DNA from: Paracoccaceae bacterium
GTDB taxonomy: Bacteria > Pseudomonadota > Alphaproteobacteria > Rhodobacterales > Rhodobacteraceae
Assembly (NCBI GenBank): GCA_028284705.1
Contig: JANQRE010000023.1
Coordinates: 80,951 to 144,950, forward strand
DNA length: 64,000 bases
Direction of reading: 5' to 3'
Part shown: in pieces, positions 9,752-17,961 of the stretch
Layout of the letters: each line of letters begins with the position of its first letter
Position numbering within the stretch: position 1 is the stretch's first letter
Made by a program: the position numbers and the translations under genes
The notes under the pieces: generated by a model
What the model was told of the DNA's origin: nothing
Databases searched by the model: none
Seen by the model: the letters and a program-made list of their open reading frames with translations, nothing else

Positions 9752-10219
9752 TCAATCTTTGTATTTGTCGTTGAGCTGGTGCCAGGCATAGGCGCGCCCG
9801 TCATCGTAGAGGGCCACGATGCGGTCGACCCCGTCGGCGATCTCGGGCTCGGAGATAAAGGCCAGCGCGGCGCCACTTTTTAGGTCAGCGCCCAGCTGTG
9901 TGGCGTCATAGCAGTCGAACCATCCCGGCGCGGTCAGCGGTTCGGCCCCGTCGATGAGTTCATAGGTCTCGGTGGCGGTGGAGTGGTTGAGGAAAGTGGT
10001 GAAGCAGCCGCGAAAGCGCAAGGGTGAACTTGTGGCATCAATGCCTTGAAAATCCTCGATATCTATCGCTTCCGGTTCACCGGAAACAACGGAGACGAGC
10101 TTGATCTCCGTGCTCGCCGGCGCGGGTTCATACCAGTGATAGACCTGCAGATAATAGAGCGCCACGCCGCCCAGAAGCGCCGCGATCACGATGGAGCCTC
10201 CGACGAATTTGCCATTCAT
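9752..10219 (-). CDS. Membrane-anchored protein of unknown function (DUF6446-like)
   Basis: 155 residues. One N-terminal membrane helix ([20 protein letters not shown], residues about 6-25) is followed by a soluble domain with two conserved-looking Cys (RGCFTTF and WFDCYDA) and a C-terminal [11 protein letters not shown] motif. I associate this protein, and its place between glyQ and glyS, with the family named DUF6446 in Rhodobacterales, from memory. Its start codon overlaps the glyQ stop by four bases (ATGA), and glyS starts 6 bases after it, so it should be made together with both synthetase chains. No function is known to me. Confidence 0.75.
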   Translation of the reverse strand: MNGKFVGGSIVIAALLGGVALYYLQVYHWYEPAPASTEIKLVSVVSGEPEAIDIEDFQGIDATSSPLRFRGCFTTFLNHSTATETYELIDGAEPLTAPGWFDCYDATQLGADLKSGAALAFISEPEIADGVDRIVALYDDGRAYAWHQLNDKYKD

Positions 10220-11154
10220 GCCGCTTCAGGGGCCCAGCCCCCGGCCTCCGTCTGGATGAACGCGTCGGCACAGGCCTTGGCGAGCGCGCGCACGCGACCG
10301 ATATAGACCTGGCGCTCGGTGACCGAGATGACGCCGCGCGCATCGAGCAGGTTAAAGAGGTGGCTGGCCTTGATGCATTGGTCGTAAGCGGGATGCGCCA
10401 TGATGATGCGTTTGGCCGTCTTCGGGTCCTCGGCGGGGGCGTCGAGGATGCGCTGGCATTCGGCCTCGGCATCCTTGAAATGCTGCAGCAGCGTATCGGT
10501 ATCGGCGAGGTCGAAATTCCAGCGGGAATATTCCTGCTCAGTCTGGCGGAACACGTCGCCGTAGCTCAGCGCAATGGGCGCTTGCGGGTCGTTGAAGGGC
10601 ATGTTCATGACGTGATCGACGCCGAGCACATACATCGCGAGGCGTTCGAGCCCGTAGGTCAATTCCCCCGAGACGGGATGGCAGTCATGGCCGCCAACCT
10701 GTTGAAAATACGTGAATTGTGAGACCTCCATGCCGTCGCACCAGACCTCCCAGCCGAGGCCCCAAGCGCCGAGGGTCGGGCTTTCCCAATCGTCCTCGAC
10801 AAAGCGGATGTCATGGAGGCCCATGTCGATGCCGATGGCCTCCAGCGAGCCCAGATAGAGGTCCTGCAGATCGGGCGGCGAGGGTTTGATCAGCACCTGA
10901 TACTGGTAGTAGTGCTGCAAGCGGTTAGGGTTTTCGCCATAGCGCCCATCGGTGGGGCGGCGCGAGGGCTGCACGTAAGCCGCAGCCCATGGGTTGGTGC
11001 CCAGCGCGCGCAAGGTCGTCGCTGGGTGAAATGTCCCTGCCCCGACCTCCATGTCATAAGGTTGCATCACGGCACATCCACGGCCCGCCCAATAGGTCTG
11101 CAGGCGCAGAATTATCTCTTGAAAAGAGCGTGGTTTTTCTACCTGTTCTGGCAT
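10216..11154 (-). CDS. glyQ: Glycyl-tRNA synthetase alpha subunit
   Basis: 312 residues, usual length. Class II synthetase catalytic chain of the bacterial heterotetrameric GlyRS. Diagnostic stretches are [68 protein letters not shown] and [20 protein letters not shown], with [15 protein letters not shown] downstream. It is the first gene of the minus-strand operon glyQ - small membrane protein - glyS - PPDK-like. Confidence 0.97.
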   Translation of the reverse strand: MPEQVEKPRSFQEIILRLQTYWAGRGCAVMQPYDMEVGAGTFHPATTLRALGTNPWAAAYVQPSRRPTDGRYGENPNRLQHYYQYQVLIKPSPPDLQDLYLGSLEAIGIDMGLHDIRFVEDDWESPTLGAWGLGWEVWCDGMEVSQFTYFQQVGGHDCHPVSGELTYGLERLAMYVLGVDHVMNMPFNDPQAPIALSYGDVFRQTEQEYSRWNFDLADTDTLLQHFKDAEAECQRILDAPAEDPKTAKRIIMAHPAYDQCIKASHLFNLLDARGVISVTERQVYIGRVRALAKACADAFIQTEAGGWAPEAA

Positions 11155-11326
11155 GGATGAGGCCCTTCGCGCGTGCTCGCGCCCTCCCTATCCAAGGGCT
11201 TTGGGAGGGTCAACGTTGCATTGAGGCCGCAGTGACGGGGTTTTGAGGTGCAAGTTGCCACCGGGATGATAGTCTCGCGCGAGGATTCGCCCCAGGGGAG
11301 TACGGCGAAGCAACTGGGAATTGGTG

Positions 11327-13060
11327 ATGATACGGGCAGTTTTTAGCGTATTTTTTGCGTATCTTTTGATGATTGCGGCGCCCGCAGCCGCGCAGAATGT
11401 CTTTGTCCAGGTGGAGGCGCATCCCTCCCTGCGTGTGGCCGAGGAACGGGCGCGGGAATATGGGACCGCGTTTGATGATCTCAACGGGTTTCGCATGTCG
11501 ACCGGCTGGTATGCGCTGGCGCTTGGCCCCTATTCCGCCAATCAGGCCCGCGCGCGGTTGCTGGAGTTGCGCCGTGCAGGACTGATCCCGCGCGATGCCT
11601 ATGTGTCGGACAACCAGCCGTATGGCGAGCGCTTCTGGCCGGTGGGCGGCGCGCTGAGCCAACCTACGCAGCCTCAGCCCCAAGTGGAAGAGCCTGCGGA
11701 AGAAACCACAACGCTGGTACCAGTGGAGCCTGCGGAACCGGTCGAAGTGGAAGAGACGCCCCGTCAGGCGCGCGCGAGTGAAGCCCTGCTAAGCCGTGAT
11801 GAGAAGAAAGAACTGCAAGTGGCGCTACAGTGGTTCGGGTTTTATCGCTCCTCTATTGACGGCTCCTTTGGGCGCGGTACGCGCGGGGCGATGAGCCGCT
11901 GGCAGGACGCGAACGGGTTCCGCAATACCGGCGTTCTGACGACGAAGCAGCGCGGGCAATTGATGGAGGGCTACAGAAGCGCGCTGGCCGCTCTTGGGCT
12001 GGGCGAAGTGGTGGAACAGACCGCAGGCATCACGGTAACGATGCCCGCGAAACTGGTGGAGTTCGAGAAATACGAATACCCGTTCGTGCACTACAAACCC
12101 AAAGATAACAGCGGTGTGCGCGTACTGTTGATCTCTCAAGCGGGCGATGATGCGACGCTGGGTGGGCTCTACGAGATCATGCAGACGCTGGAAATCGTGC
12201 CGCTGGAAGGTGAGCGCAAAAAGAACCGCAATTCCTTCACGCTGACGGGCCAGAATGATCAGGTGCATTCCTATACCTACGCCGCCTTGGGCGGAGGGTA
12301 CGTGAAAGGTTTCACGCTTGCCTTTCCGCCTGGAAAAGCCGCCGATATGGAGCGCGTGATCGAGATCATGCGCGACACGTTCGAGACCTCGGAAGGCTCG
12401 CTTGATCCGTCTTTTGCGAATGCCGATAGCCAAGCGATTGATCTTCTGTCCGGGCTTGAGTTGCGGCGACCCAAAATCTCGCGTTCAGGGTTCTATGTCG
12501 ATGGGCGCGGCCGCGTGGTGACCCATGCGGGCGCCGTACAGCAATGCGAGCGGATCACGCTGGATGAGACCTATGAGGCGGAAGTCTCGGTGATCGAAGA
12601 CGGGCTGGCGCTGCTCGAGCCGAAATCAAGTCTGGTGCCGCTGAACTATGCGCGCTTTGCCTCACGGCCCGGTCGCTTGCGGTCTGAAGTGGCCGTGTCG
12701 GGCTATTCCTATGAGGGCGCGCTGGAAGGGCCGACCCTGACCTATGGCCAACTCGCCGATCTGCGGGGCCTGAATGGCGATGAGAGCCTGCACCGTCTGA
12801 CGCTTAATGCGTTGCCGGGCGACGTGGGTGGACCGGTTCTGGACACCACCGGCGCTGTGGCGGGTATGCTGATGCCGTCTGAGGTGGAAGGGCGGAGACT
12901 GCCGGAGGGCACGAGTTTCGCCAAGAACGCCGCGGCGCTTGCGAGCTTTCTGTCGAATAATGGTCTGACGGCGTCGGCCCTGGTGGGCGATACGCAGATG
13001 GCGCCCGAGGATCTGGTCGTGGCTGCCGCTGACATGACCGTGCTGGTGGGCTGCTGGTAA
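11327..13060 (+). CDS. Secreted SPOR + peptidoglycan-binding protein with degenerate trypsin-like domain
   Basis: 577 residues from the ATG at 11327 (GGGAA just upstream; a TTG at 11321 is an alternative). A signal peptide ends near AAPAAAQ. Next comes a SPOR-like fold (VFVQVEAHPS...GWYALALGPYSANQARARL), a Pro/Glu linker with EEPAEETT and VEPAEPVEVEE runs, then a PG_binding_1 domain (LQVALQWFGFYRSSIDGSFG, TRGAMSRWQ). The last 180 residues resemble a trypsin-like protease (RVVTHAGAVQQCERI, GPVLDTTGAVAGM), but the GDSGG motif is GDVGG, with Val at residue 500 in place of the catalytic Ser, and the usual NxHV histidine site is replaced. It probably binds septal or mature peptidoglycan without proteolysis. 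Confidence 0.75.
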   Translation: MIRAVFSVFFAYLLMIAAPAAAQNVFVQVEAHPSLRVAEERAREYGTAFDDLNGFRMSTGWYALALGPYSANQARARLLELRRAGLIPRDAYVSDNQPYGERFWPVGGALSQPTQPQPQVEEPAEETTTLVPVEPAEPVEVEETPRQARASEALLSRDEKKELQVALQWFGFYRSSIDGSFGRGTRGAMSRWQDANGFRNTGVLTTKQRGQLMEGYRSALAALGLGEVVEQTAGITVTMPAKLVEFEKYEYPFVHYKPKDNSGVRVLLISQAGDDATLGGLYEIMQTLEIVPLEGERKKNRNSFTLTGQNDQVHSYTYAALGGGYVKGFTLAFPPGKAADMERVIEIMRDTFETSEGSLDPSFANADSQAIDLLSGLELRRPKISRSGFYVDGRGRVVTHAGAVQQCERITLDETYEAEVSVIEDGLALLEPKSSLVPLNYARFASRPGRLRSEVAVSGYSYEGALEGPTLTYGQLADLRGLNGDESLHRLTLNALPGDVGGPVLDTTGAVAGMLMPSEVEGRRLPEGTSFAKNAAALASFLSNNGLTASALVGDTQMAPEDLVVAAADMTVLVGCW

Positions 13061-13094
13061 TCTGATTTCGAATTGCCTTTGGCAATCCGACCGG

Positions 13095-13149
13095 CTGGGG
13101 GCTCTGCCCCCAGACCCCCGGAAGTATTTTTGGACCAATGAAAATGGTA
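13095..13149 (+). repeat. GC-hairpin intergenic element, copy 1
   Basis: An 8-bp stem CTGGGGGC / GCCCCCAG with a TCT loop (13095-13113) is followed by ACCCCCGGAAGTATTTTTGG and then ACCAATGAAAATGG. It lies between convergent genes and probably terminates transcription of the plus-strand gene ending at 13060. A second small hairpin, ATTGCC-ttt-GGCAAT, precedes it at 13072-13086. The same layout recurs at 60442-60487 and, in a shorter form, at 35375-35407. Confidence 0.6.
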
Positions 13150-13157
13150 GGGCCCCG

Positions 13158-14741
13158 TTAACCGGCAATCGCTGGTGTGACGTGGATCAGCGTTGGGCCG
13201 TTTGCCCGGAAGGCTTCTTTGACGGTGGTTTGAAGTTCTGAGAGCGTTTTGGGGGCGGCAGCGGCAGCGCCATAGGCCTCCGCGAGTTTCAGGAAGTCAG
13301 GGTTGCGCTGGATCACTGCGTTTGGGGCGATCTGGGCTGCGACCATGCTGTCCTCGATTGCGCCAAGTTTGCCGTTGTCCCATAAGAGGATCGGCAGCGG
13401 CAGCTCCAACTCGACTGCAGTGCCCAACTCCTGCACCGTGTATTGAAAGCCATAATCGCCCGCGATGGCCATGGTGGGTTTGCCCTTGCGCGCCACGGCC
13501 CCGCCGATGGCGGCGGGCAGCGCATAGCCGAGCGTGCCGAACCCCGTGGGATGGTGCCAATGGCCGGGGCGTTCCATGTCCCATATCTCTTTTGCGGCAT
13601 AGGCAAACTGGGTCATGTCGGAATAGATCATCGTATCAGCAGGCAATGCCTCGCGCAGCGCGTCTGCAATCGGGCCGATATGGGGGTAGCTGACATCGAC
13701 CTCCGCCCGCCAACGCGCCTTGGTCTTGGCGATCTCACTGGCAGACCAGTCAAACGCATCCGGCAGATCGCTGGCCGCAGCGAATTGCCGGAAGAAACTC
13801 TGCGAAGCGGCGTTAAGCCTGATCGTTGGACCGGTGCTGCTGGTCAGTACCTCCGGATCGATGTCGACGCGTATATGCTGGGTGATCTCGCCGATCTGGG
13901 TCCGCCAAAGATCCACTTCGGCCAGTTCACTGCCCGCTGTGATCACCAGATCGGATTGCGCGACCACGTCCGCACTGTCGGGCCGGGCAAGGTAGCTTCC
14001 GAAGGAATAGACGTAATCTGAGGGCACGAGACCCCTGCCCGCATAGGTGGTGAAGACGGCCATCGGACATCGGTCCAGCAATGTGCGAATGTCCTCAACG
14101 GCCGGGACGGCACCGCCGCCCAGGATCAAGAGCGGACGTTTCGCGTCTCGAAGCAAGTCGCAAGCCTTTTCGAAATGATCTTCGCTGATCTGCGCGCGCC
14201 CCAAGCTCAAACCTATTTGCGCCGGGTCATGGGGCGCGGCACGGGCCTCAAGAATAGAGATCGGCACTTGAATATGTTTCGGACGCGGGCGTGCGGAATG
14301 GTGCTCCTGAAAGGCGCGGTTGATCAGCGCATAGGCGGCCTCCGCCGTGCGGGCCTCCTCGGACCAGTCGCAAACGCAATCGGCAGCAGCGCGTTGGTCG
14401 AGCATCTGGTGGAGTTGCCCGCGCGTGGCCGCCGTCTCGTCGAGGCAGGAGGAGATCACGAGCATGGGCACGCTGTCGGAATAGGCCTGCCCCATCGGGG
14501 TCATGATGTTGCAGAGACCCGGCCCGGTGATCACGTAGCACACGCCGGGGCGCCCGGTGGCGCGGGCATAACCGTCGGCCATGAAGCCTGCTCCTTGCTC
14601 GTGACGGGCCAGCACGTGCGTCAGGCCAGCCTCCTCGATGCCGCGATACATCTCCTGATTGTGCACGCCGGGAATGCCGAAGATCACCTCGACGCCCCGA
14701 TCCTTCAACATGTGGGAAATTTGGGCACCTAAGGGTCGCAT
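13158..14741 (-). CDS. ThDP-dependent 2-oxo acid decarboxylase, AruI / acetolactate synthase-like
   Basis: 527 residues. Three ThDP-enzyme domains are visible: PYR domain with FGIPGVHNQEMYRG and the catalytic-Glu stretch RHEQGAGFMADGYAR, a central domain with RPLLILGGGA and VITAGSELAEVDLW, and the PP domain with a GDYGFQYTVQELGTA...WDN cofactor motif. The N-terminal part resembles AruI (5-guanidino-2-oxopentanoate decarboxylase of arginine catabolism) more than IlvB, judged by eye. No regulatory small subunit is adjacent, which also argues against acetolactate synthase. The start ATG overlaps the trkH stop by one base (TGATG), an unexpected coupling to a potassium transporter. Confidence 0.75.
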   Translation of the reverse strand: MRPLGAQISHMLKDRGVEVIFGIPGVHNQEMYRGIEEAGLTHVLARHEQGAGFMADGYARATGRPGVCYVITGPGLCNIMTPMGQAYSDSVPMLVISSCLDETAATRGQLHQMLDQRAAADCVCDWSEEARTAEAAYALINRAFQEHHSARPRPKHIQVPISILEARAAPHDPAQIGLSLGRAQISEDHFEKACDLLRDAKRPLLILGGGAVPAVEDIRTLLDRCPMAVFTTYAGRGLVPSDYVYSFGSYLARPDSADVVAQSDLVITAGSELAEVDLWRTQIGEITQHIRVDIDPEVLTSSTGPTIRLNAASQSFFRQFAAASDLPDAFDWSASEIAKTKARWRAEVDVSYPHIGPIADALREALPADTMIYSDMTQFAYAAKEIWDMERPGHWHHPTGFGTLGYALPAAIGGAVARKGKPTMAIAGDYGFQYTVQELGTAVELELPLPILLWDNGKLGAIEDSMVAAQIAPNAVIQRNPDFLKLAEAYGAAAAAPKTLSELQTTVKEAFRANGPTLIHVTPAIAG

Positions 14742-16189
14742 CAGCCTCTCCAGAATGCAGCGGTGAACATGACATAGACCACCATAAGCTCCAGCCGTCC
14801 GATCAGCATGGCGATGATCAGGAGCCATTTGGCGGTGTCATTGATCTCGGCGAAATTGCCGGATGGGCCGATCTCGGGGCCGAGGCCCGGGCCGACATTG
14901 GCCAGTGCTGTGGCCGCGCCTGAGACCGAGGTGATGAAATCGAGACCGGTCATGCCGAGCAGAACCGAGAGTGTGCCGAGGCTAACGGCAAAAAGTACGA
15001 AGAAGGACATGACCGAGCTCAAGACATCGTCGCTCACAGGGCGCCCGGCATAGCGGGGTTTGAAGATGCCGTGGGGCGAGTGGATGCGCTGCACCTGCGC
15101 CTTGATGGACGCAAAAAGCAGCTGAAAACGGAAGATTTTGATCGAACAGGTGGTGGACCCAGCGCAACCGCCGATCAACCCGATAAAGAAGAACATCGCC
15201 ACGGCAAACGGCCCCCAGACGCCGTAGTCCGCGCTGGCATAACCGGTGCCGGTGAGGATCGAGGTAACGTTGAAGAGCGCCTTGCGGAAGGCCAGCTCGG
15301 TAAGGTCGGTGAAGGCGTAAAGCTGGAAGGCGGTCATCGTCAGGATCAGCACCAGCGCGGTGCCGAAAAAGCCGCGGACCTGGGCGTCCTTAAAGAGCGG
15401 TTTGGCTGTGCCCGCGACCACCTGCACGTAGCGCACGAAGGGCAAAGCGGCGAGCAGCATGAAGAGGCTGGCAGCGTATTCCGCCGACGGGGCGAACTCG
15501 GCAAAGGAGGAGTCGTAATTGGCAAACCCGCCGGTCGCGATGGTGGTCATCGCATGTACGGTGGCGTCCAGCGGCCCCATGCCGGAGGCGAGGTAACTCA
15601 CCCCGCAGGCGATGGTCAGAAAGACATAGATGCCAGAGACCGACTGTGCGATCTCACCTGCTCGGGGCAGGATTTTGCCTTGGGTGTCAAAACCTTCGGA
15701 GCGGAAGATTTGCATTCCACCCAGGCGCAGCTCGGGCAGAAATACCATCGCCACGACGATAATCCCGACCCCGCCGAACCATTGCATGAGCCCCCGCCAG
15801 AGTTTCAGGCCCGGGGGCAAGGCCTCGAGCCGCTCAAGTACGGTGGAGCCGGTGGTGGTGAAGCCCGAGACCGCCTCGAAGCTGGCATCGACAATCCGAG
15901 CCTCGGTCTCGCCCCAGATGAAGGGCAAGGCGCCAAAGATCGGCAGCGCGACCCAGACGCCTGTGGTGAGGAAAAAGAGTTGTTGTACGGTGAGGCGGTC
16001 CCCCACCCCGTTGGCCGTGGCTAGGGCCAGACATCCGCCCACCAGCACCGTCACCACAGCACTTTGTGCGAAAGCCTGCCAGTGCTCGGTCCCAGTGGCC
16101 AGATCAAGCGCCATCGGGATCAGCATCGCCACCCCGAGACAGGTCACAAGAAGACCGATGACATAGCCGACAGGGCGCAAGTCCAACAT
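14741..16189 (-). CDS. trkH: Trk potassium uptake membrane subunit TrkH
   Basis: 482 residues, usual length. Integral inner-membrane K+ translocating subunit that works with the NAD-binding TrkA, not present in the window. Around ten hydrophobic segments are visible, with selectivity-filter-like Gly turns in the repeated loops: VSGFTTTGSTVLER, TTIATGGFANYDSS, TSILTGTGYASADYG and LANVGPGLGPEIGPSG. The WRGLMQWFGGVGIIVVAM segment is typical. Transcription runs into the ThDP enzyme, with overlapping stop and start. Confidence 0.94.
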   Translation of the reverse strand: MLDLRPVGYVIGLLVTCLGVAMLIPMALDLATGTEHWQAFAQSAVVTVLVGGCLALATANGVGDRLTVQQLFFLTTGVWVALPIFGALPFIWGETEARIVDASFEAVSGFTTTGSTVLERLEALPPGLKLWRGLMQWFGGVGIIVVAMVFLPELRLGGMQIFRSEGFDTQGKILPRAGEIAQSVSGIYVFLTIACGVSYLASGMGPLDATVHAMTTIATGGFANYDSSFAEFAPSAEYAASLFMLLAALPFVRYVQVVAGTAKPLFKDAQVRGFFGTALVLILTMTAFQLYAFTDLTELAFRKALFNVTSILTGTGYASADYGVWGPFAVAMFFFIGLIGGCAGSTTCSIKIFRFQLLFASIKAQVQRIHSPHGIFKPRYAGRPVSDDVLSSVMSFFVLFAVSLGTLSVLLGMTGLDFITSVSGAATALANVGPGLGPEIGPSGNFAEINDTAKWLLIIAMLIGRLELMVVYVMFTAAFWRG

Positions 16190-16263
16190 GGCGCCAAGGG
16201 TTGGCGCGGGGGCAAAGCGGTGTCAACGGAAATAGGAACTGGTTTCCGTCCTGTATTTTACAA

Positions 16264-16294
16264 TTGCGTTAATTAACGAATCTGTTAATATAAC
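16264..16294 (+). promoter_or_regulatory. Promoter with two operator-like palindromes ahead of the ArsR-type gene
   Basis: TTGCGT at 16264-16269 and TAATAT at 16286-16291 (16-base spacing) form a good -35/-10 pair. Two perfect palindromes overlap it: CGTTAATTAACG at 16267-16278 and GTTA-ata-TAAC at 16284-16294. The predicted transcription start is within a base or so of the ATG at 16298, so the mRNA may be leaderless. Repression by the adjacent ArsR-family protein is inferred. Confidence 0.5.
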
Positions 16295-16297
16295 TAT

Positions 16298-16618
16298 ATG
16301 AGCGCTCTGCCTGCCATATTTGCCGCCCTCAGCGACCCCTACCGGTTCGAGATCGTCGAACGCCTGATGGAGGAAGGTGAGCTCTCCGCTGGTGAAATCG
16401 GGGACGCCTTCGACATTTCTGCACCGGCGATCTCGCGGCACCTGTCGGTCCTGCACGAGGCCGGGTTGGTGGAACGCAGGGCACAACGTCAGCAACGCAT
16501 TTATTCCGTGAAACCCGGCGCGATCCGCAAGGTTTCTGACTGGACGCTGGATCACCGCGCGTTTTGGGAGGCAAGTCTGGACCGCCTCGAAGCCGCGCTG
16601 AGGGAGGATGAGACATGA
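16298..16618 (+). CDS. ArsR-family winged-helix repressor
   Basis: 106 residues. The helix-turn-helix is clear: FAALSDPYRFEIVERLMEEG, then GEIGDAFDISAPAISRHLSVL and the wing HEAGLVERRAQRQQRIYSVK. No cysteine metal site is visible, so this is the SRPBCC-partnered subgroup rather than a metal sensor. The gene overlaps the next gene by four bases (ATGA). Palindromes sit on its promoter, so autoregulation is likely. Confidence 0.88.
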   Translation: MSALPAIFAALSDPYRFEIVERLMEEGELSAGEIGDAFDISAPAISRHLSVLHEAGLVERRAQRQQRIYSVKPGAIRKVSDWTLDHRAFWEASLDRLEAALREDET

Positions 16619-17058
16619 CCGATGCCGTTACGCTGGAACGCCGCCTGCCCGCCTCTGCGGCGCGCGTTTTCGAGATGATCAGCCAGCCAGAAAATATGGT
16701 GCGCTGGTGGGGCCATGACGGGATGATCGTGCCGGAGCACAATCTCGATTTCACCAAACCGGGGCCCTGGTTCTCGGTCATGGAATCGCCTGATGGCCGC
16801 AAGCGAATGGTCTCTGGCGAAGTGACGGAGGTCGACCCGCCCCGCTTCATCGCCTTCACCTGGGCCTGGCATGATGGTGGTCCGGGTGGCCCGCGAGAGA
16901 CGGAAACCCGCGTGACCATTGAAATTGACCCGGCAGGTGACAGCGAAGCAGTGATGAAACTCAGCCATTACGGCTTGCCCACAGATACGGCCCGCGCCGG
17001 GCACACGCGCGGCTGGCTTTCGATCTTCGATAAACTTGAGAAAGGGCTCGCGACCTGA
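16615..17058 (+). CDS. SRPBCC / AHSA1-family protein
   Basis: 147 residues. The opening VTLERRLPASAARVFEMISQPENMVRWW is the usual first strand and helix of the AHSA1/START-like fold, and the C-terminal helix HTRGWLSIFDKLEKGL closes it. Such proteins bind small hydrophobic ligands in a cavity; many are encoded directly behind an ArsR repressor, as here with a four-base overlap. Ligand unknown. Confidence 0.85.
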   Translation: MTDAVTLERRLPASAARVFEMISQPENMVRWWGHDGMIVPEHNLDFTKPGPWFSVMESPDGRKRMVSGEVTEVDPPRFIAFTWAWHDGGPGGPRETETRVTIEIDPAGDSEAVMKLSHYGLPTDTARAGHTRGWLSIFDKLEKGLAT

Positions 17059-17085
17059 GCTCTCAAAACTCCTGGAGGACCCAAA

Positions 17086-17400
17086 ATGCCTGATTTTATG
17101 TTTGCCTATCACGGTGGCAAAGCGCCCGAGAGCCCTGAAGAGGGCCAGAAGGTCATGGCCGAATGGATGGCCTGGTTTGAAGGCCTTGGCGACAAGGTGA
17201 AGAACCCCGGCAACCCGGTCGGTATGTCGAAAACCGTCTCTGCCGATGCAGTCGCTGATGATGGCGGATCGAACCCCTTGTCGGGCTTTTCGATCATCGC
17301 GGCAGGCTCCATCGAGGAAGCCTGCGAAATCGCCAAAGGCTGCCCCATGGTGAAAGACGGCAGCGGCACCGCGGAAATCGCCGAAATCATGGAAATGTAA
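17086..17400 (+). CDS. YCII-related protein
   Basis: 104 residues with an ATG at 17086 and CTGGAGG about 8 bases upstream. The pattern MPDFMFAYHGG, a Trp-Met helix (MAEWMAWFEGLG), then FSIIAAGSIEEACEIAKGCP matches small YCII-domain (ferredoxin-like fold, DGPF-type) proteins, often found near ArsR/SRPBCC pairs or sigma factors. It probably belongs to the operon above (27-base gap). Biochemical role unknown. Confidence 0.75.
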   Translation: MPDFMFAYHGGKAPESPEEGQKVMAEWMAWFEGLGDKVKNPGNPVGMSKTVSADAVADDGGSNPLSGFSIIAAGSIEEACEIAKGCPMVKDGSGTAEIAEIMEM

Positions 17401-17452
17401 CCCTGTTGGCCGGGCTTTCGTGGTCCGGCCATACATCTTGGGGGGCTTTAAG

Positions 17453-17758
17453 ATGAAACTCGGGATTTGTGTGCGCTACAGCTATGACGGCGATGAGATA
17501 GCTTGGGAGAAGGTTATTTCTGACTTTGTGAACTCTATCGCGCAGGATGCTGATTTAGCTGGAAAATTCACTTATCACGTGCAAAAGGCCAATGAAGGCT
17601 CCGAGAGGGTGCATATCGGCCGATGGGACGCGCCCGAGACGGTGAAACTCTTACAAAGCCGAGCTTATTTCACCGCGTTTGCAACGCAACTGAGAGAGAT
17701 GGCCGGGGACACACTGGCCCCGCTACCCTTCTCGGTCACCCATAGCGCAACGCCTTAG
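17453..17758 (+). CDS. Small protein, possibly ABM-like fold
   Basis: 101 residues; the ATG at 17453 follows GGGGGGC. The alternation of strands and helices (MKLGICVRYSYD, then DADLAGKFTYHVQKAN, VHIGRWDAPETVKLLQSR, FTAFATQLREMAG) is reminiscent of antibiotic-biosynthesis-monooxygenase-like dimeric alpha/beta barrels, but there is no decisive motif. It follows the YCII gene by 52 bases on the same strand. Function not assigned. Confidence 0.6.
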   Translation: MKLGICVRYSYDGDEIAWEKVISDFVNSIAQDADLAGKFTYHVQKANEGSERVHIGRWDAPETVKLLQSRAYFTAFATQLREMAGDTLAPLPFSVTHSATP

Positions 17759-17961
17759 CTGAGATGGAGCAAACCCGACTTGGCGTCTGGTCCCCGTGGC
17801 GGTCCGAAGAGCGCCAACACGCGGCAGGTCTCGGCTGTTGAGTTCCCCGGAGATCAGCACCCGATAGAGCGCAAAGGTGCAGGTATGCCGACCAGCGATA
17901 GATCGGGCGGTTGCGGGGCGAGATCGTCACCCCTTTGGGCATCAGCGATTGCCGACCCTGA

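Noticed and set aside
13158..14741. Acetolactate synthase large subunit (ilvB)
   Set aside because: No ilvN partner follows, and the N-terminal motifs resemble AruI-type decarboxylases more; the substrate remains open.
17736..17942. 68-codon minus-strand frame just downstream of the GST gene
   Set aside because: It has an ATG and could be an operon tail gene, but there is no ribosome site, it overlaps the end of the plus-strand gene at 17758, and no family is recognised.
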